From Methanosarcinales archaeon (lineage in GTDB: Archaea > Halobacteriota > Methanosarcinia > Methanotrichales > Methanotrichaceae): 6,265 nucleotides of DNA. Position 1 is the first letter of the stretch. Every line of letters starts with the position of its first letter. Below are positions 4,290 to 6,265 of this stretch, in pieces. Under the pieces are notes generated by a model. It made no database searches. It was not told the origin of the DNA and saw only the letters and a program-made list of their open reading frames with translations. Where the stretch lies: positions 1 to 6,265 of the forward strand of contig JAAEEW010000247.1 of assembly GCA_013415595.1 (NCBI GenBank), in the 5' to 3' direction. Made by a program: the position numbers and the translations under genes.

Positions 4290-6265
4290 ATGCTGGACCC
4301 CCTGCTACTGAGGATCATTGCCGGAAGGAAGCCTGTCAGGACCACTCGATGCTCTCTGTGCCTGGTCTTGATGGCAGCATGCCTCCTGTGCCTGTGTTCC
4401 GGGACCATCGGAGCCACGGCCCCCTCCCCGGCCCTCACAGTCTCTTCCCCCACACCGCCTACCTCTGTGGTCATGCTGGCCCCCTGGCCCATAGAATCGT
4501 CGGGCCAGGGCGAAGGGCAGGCCAGGCCCGGTTTTCACCCCTCCGGATACCTATTTCACCGGGGAGACCTGCTGCCTCTCCCGGCACAGAGTTCACCCGG
4601 AGACGACAATTCCACCGGGCCTATGAACGGCACGATAGATCAACAACTCCAGGAGGCAGAGACTCTCTATCTTCAGGGCCGCCTTCAGGGGTCGGTGGAG
4701 GCCTATCGGAAGGCTCTTTTGTCGGAACCTGAAAATCCCCTGGCCTGGCACAACCTGGGCTATCTTCTCCACCTCCTGAACCGCCGCCAGGAGGCCCTGC
4801 AGGCTTACGATCGGGCCCTGGTGCAGGACCCAACGCTATCCCCTGCCTGGAGCAGCCGGGGTCTGGCCCTGATGGAGCTCGGGCAGGCCGGGCGCTCCTT
4901 CTCGTCCCTGGCCCGGGCGGTGGAGTTCGAAGCCCGCTCTGCCCGGCTGTGGAGCGACCGGGGGGCCGTCCTGGCGGCGTCGGGCCAGGCCGACGAGGCC
5001 CGGGAGTGCTTTGAGCGCTCCCTGGAACTGGACCCGTCCTTCTCCCTGGCCTGGTTCAACCAGGGTAGCGTCCTCCTGCAGTCATCCCTCTGCTCGCAGT
5101 CCGTTCAGGCTTTCGACCGGGCCCTGGAGCTGGATCCCGGCTCAGCCCCGGCCTGGAACAACCGGGGAATGGCCCTGTGGAGTGCGGGCCTCCACAACCG
5201 GTCGGTGGAATCCTTCGAGATGGCCACCAGAGAGGCCCCGGACTCAGCAGAGGCGTGGTACAACCTGGGCGCTTCCCTGCTCTTCCTGGGGCGCTACCAG
5301 GAGGCATTGCAGGCCCTGGACCTGTCGCTGTCCCTGCATCCTCCGGCCCTCCTCTGCCGGGACGCCCGGGCAGCCAGGGCCCGGGCGCAATGCCAGCTCG
5401 GTCGCTGGGAGGAGGCCAGTGCTGCCTGGGAGGAGGCATTGTCCCTGGACCCGTCCTCCTCCGTTGCCTGGTGCGGCCGGGGCGAAGCTCTGCAGGCCCT
5501 GGGCCGGCAAAATTCTGCCCTGGACTGCTTCAACCGCTCCCTGGAGCTTGATTCCGGCTCCTCCCTGGCCTGGAACGGGAGGGGCATCGTCCTGGCGGAG
5601 ATGGGCCTTTACAACCTCTCGCTGCAGTCCTTCGATCGGGCACTGGCTATAGATCCCCGGTTCTCCTGGTTCCGGATGAACCGGGGTTTGGCTTTGCATC
5701 GGCTGGGACGGGAGTCGGAGGCCCTGGCGGACTTCGATCAGGCCGCCCTCCTGGACCCCGGGAACGCCCGGGCCTGGCACGGCCGGGGGGTGATGCTGCA
5801 CCGCCTGGGCCGCTACCAGGAGGCGGTGGAGAGCTACGATCGGGCCCTGTCCCTGAACGGGTCCTGCCAGGAGTCCTGGTTTGCCCGGGGGTTGGGCCTG
5901 GGCCAGCTCGGCCGGTACGATGAGGCCTTGAGGTCCTTCTCCCGGGCCCTGGCTCTGGACGCCAGGGACTGCGAAGCCTGGCGAGCCAGGGGGCTATTGC
6001 TGCGAGAGGCCGGGCGCTATCAGGAGGCGGCAGAATCTCTGGAGATGGCCACCAGACTTTCGGAAAAGGATGCTGATTCCTGGCACGATCTGGGAAGCGT
6101 CCTGCTGCTGCTGGGCCGCTACGACGGGGCACTGGAAGCCCTGGACCGGGCCGTATCCCTGAACCCTGAAGATGCCCTGGCCTGGAACGACCGGGGCATA
6201 GCCCTGGGCCGCCTGGGCCGATATGACCAGTCCCTGGCCAGCTTCGACCGGGCTATGGGAATTGA
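4290..6265 (+). CDS. exported long-array TPR protein, 3' end beyond the window
   Basis: The frame is open from an in-frame TAA at 4245-4247 to the right edge, giving 658 residues with no stop; ATG 4290 is the first ATG in it. Residues 1-44 resemble a signal peptide or signal anchor: a basic stretch to Arg20, then a Cys-rich hydrophobic core (Cys 21, 24, 31, 34, 36) ending GATA, with possible cleavage after Ala44. Residues 45-118 are a Pro/Ser/Gly-rich linker. A partial TPR (about 119-150) is followed by 15 TPR units from 151. All are 34 residues except unit 7 (355-391), which has 37 and lacks the Trp. Typical units read AWxNRGxALxxLGRYxEALxSFDRALxLDP with Trp at position 3. TPR arrays form superhelical protein-binding scaffolds; the partner is unknown. 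The protein probably acts outside the membrane, with any anchor or C-terminal domain beyond the window. MAAC31 is a near-lipobox, but the hydrophobic residues after it argue against a lipoprotein. Confidence 0.9.
   Translation, partial: MLDPLLLRIIAGRKPVRTTRCSLCLVLMAACLLCLCSGTIGATAPSPALTVSSPTPPTSVVMLAPWPIESSGQGEGQARPGFHPSGYLFHRGDLLPLPAQSSPGDDNSTGPMNGTIDQQLQEAETLYLQGRLQGSVEAYRKALLSEPENPLAWHNLGYLLHLLNRRQEALQAYDRALVQDPTLSPAWSSRGLALMELGQAGRSFSSLARAVEFEARSARLWSDRGAVLAASGQADEARECFERSLELDPSFSLAWFNQGSVLLQSSLCSQSVQAFDRALELDPGSAPAWNNRGMALWSAGLHNRSVESFEMATREAPDSAEAWYNLGASLLFLGRYQEALQALDLSLSLHPPALLCRDARAARARAQCQLGRWEEASAAWEEALSLDPSSSVAWCGRGEALQALGRQNSALDCFNRSLELDSGSSLAWNGRGIVLAEMGLYNLSLQSFDRALAIDPRFSWFRMNRGLALHRLGRESEALADFDQAALLDPGNARAWHGRGVMLHRLGRYQEAVESYDRALSLNGSCQESWFARGLGLGQLGRYDEALRSFSRALALDARDCEAWRARGLLLREAGRYQEAAESLEMATRLSEKDADSWHDLGSVLLLLGRYDGALEALDRAVSLNPEDALAWNDRGIALGRLGRYDQSLASFDRAMGI

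Noticed and set aside
4223..4732. 169-codon plus-strand frame overlapping the start of the TPR gene
   Set aside because: It begins with TTG upstream of the TATA box and is out of frame with the TPR-coding sequence, which has clear repeat content.

Overview
The window looks archaeal, most likely from a methanogen of the Methanothrix/Methanosarcina kind. Coding DNA is GC-rich and the intergenic stretches are AT-rich. BRE/TATA-like promoter elements (the same 10-mer TTTATATTTA occurs twice at promoter positions) sit about 26 bases before a predicted transcript start or an ATG. The two large protein types, a CHASE/PAS hybrid kinase and a long Trp-marked TPR array, are common in that group. The taxon is inferred from style; no marker gene is present.

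Layout. Positions 1-125 hold the C-terminal tail of an IS1-like DDE transposase, frameshifted near its end. Positions 126-298 carry no gene I can support, only short dyads. At 299-318 there is a strong archaeal-type promoter on the plus strand. It is followed not by a protein gene but by about 140 bases of hairpin-forming sequence that includes a 47-bp imperfect tandem repeat; I propose a small structured RNA (about 340-535). A perfect 9-bp inverted repeat with T-tracts on both strands (527-554) separates it from the convergent kinase gene.

Positions 560-3883 (minus) encode a 1107-residue membrane hybrid histidine kinase: TM, extracytoplasmic CHASE, TM, PAS, PAS, HisKA, HATPase_c, a degenerate receiver lacking its phospho-Asp, and an intact receiver. 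Positions 3884-4289 are an AT-rich divergent promoter region with a repeated TTCGAAATAT motif. Positions 4290 to the right edge (plus) encode an exported protein with at least 15 TPR units, cut by the window end and apparently leaderless.

How they fit together. The kinase and the TPR gene are divergent and share one control region, so co-regulation is possible. The kinase would sense an external ligand through CHASE and internal signals through PAS, then pass phosphate from His607 to Asp1028. No HPt protein or DNA-binding output regulator lies in the window. The most novel-looking element is the putative RNA at 340-535.
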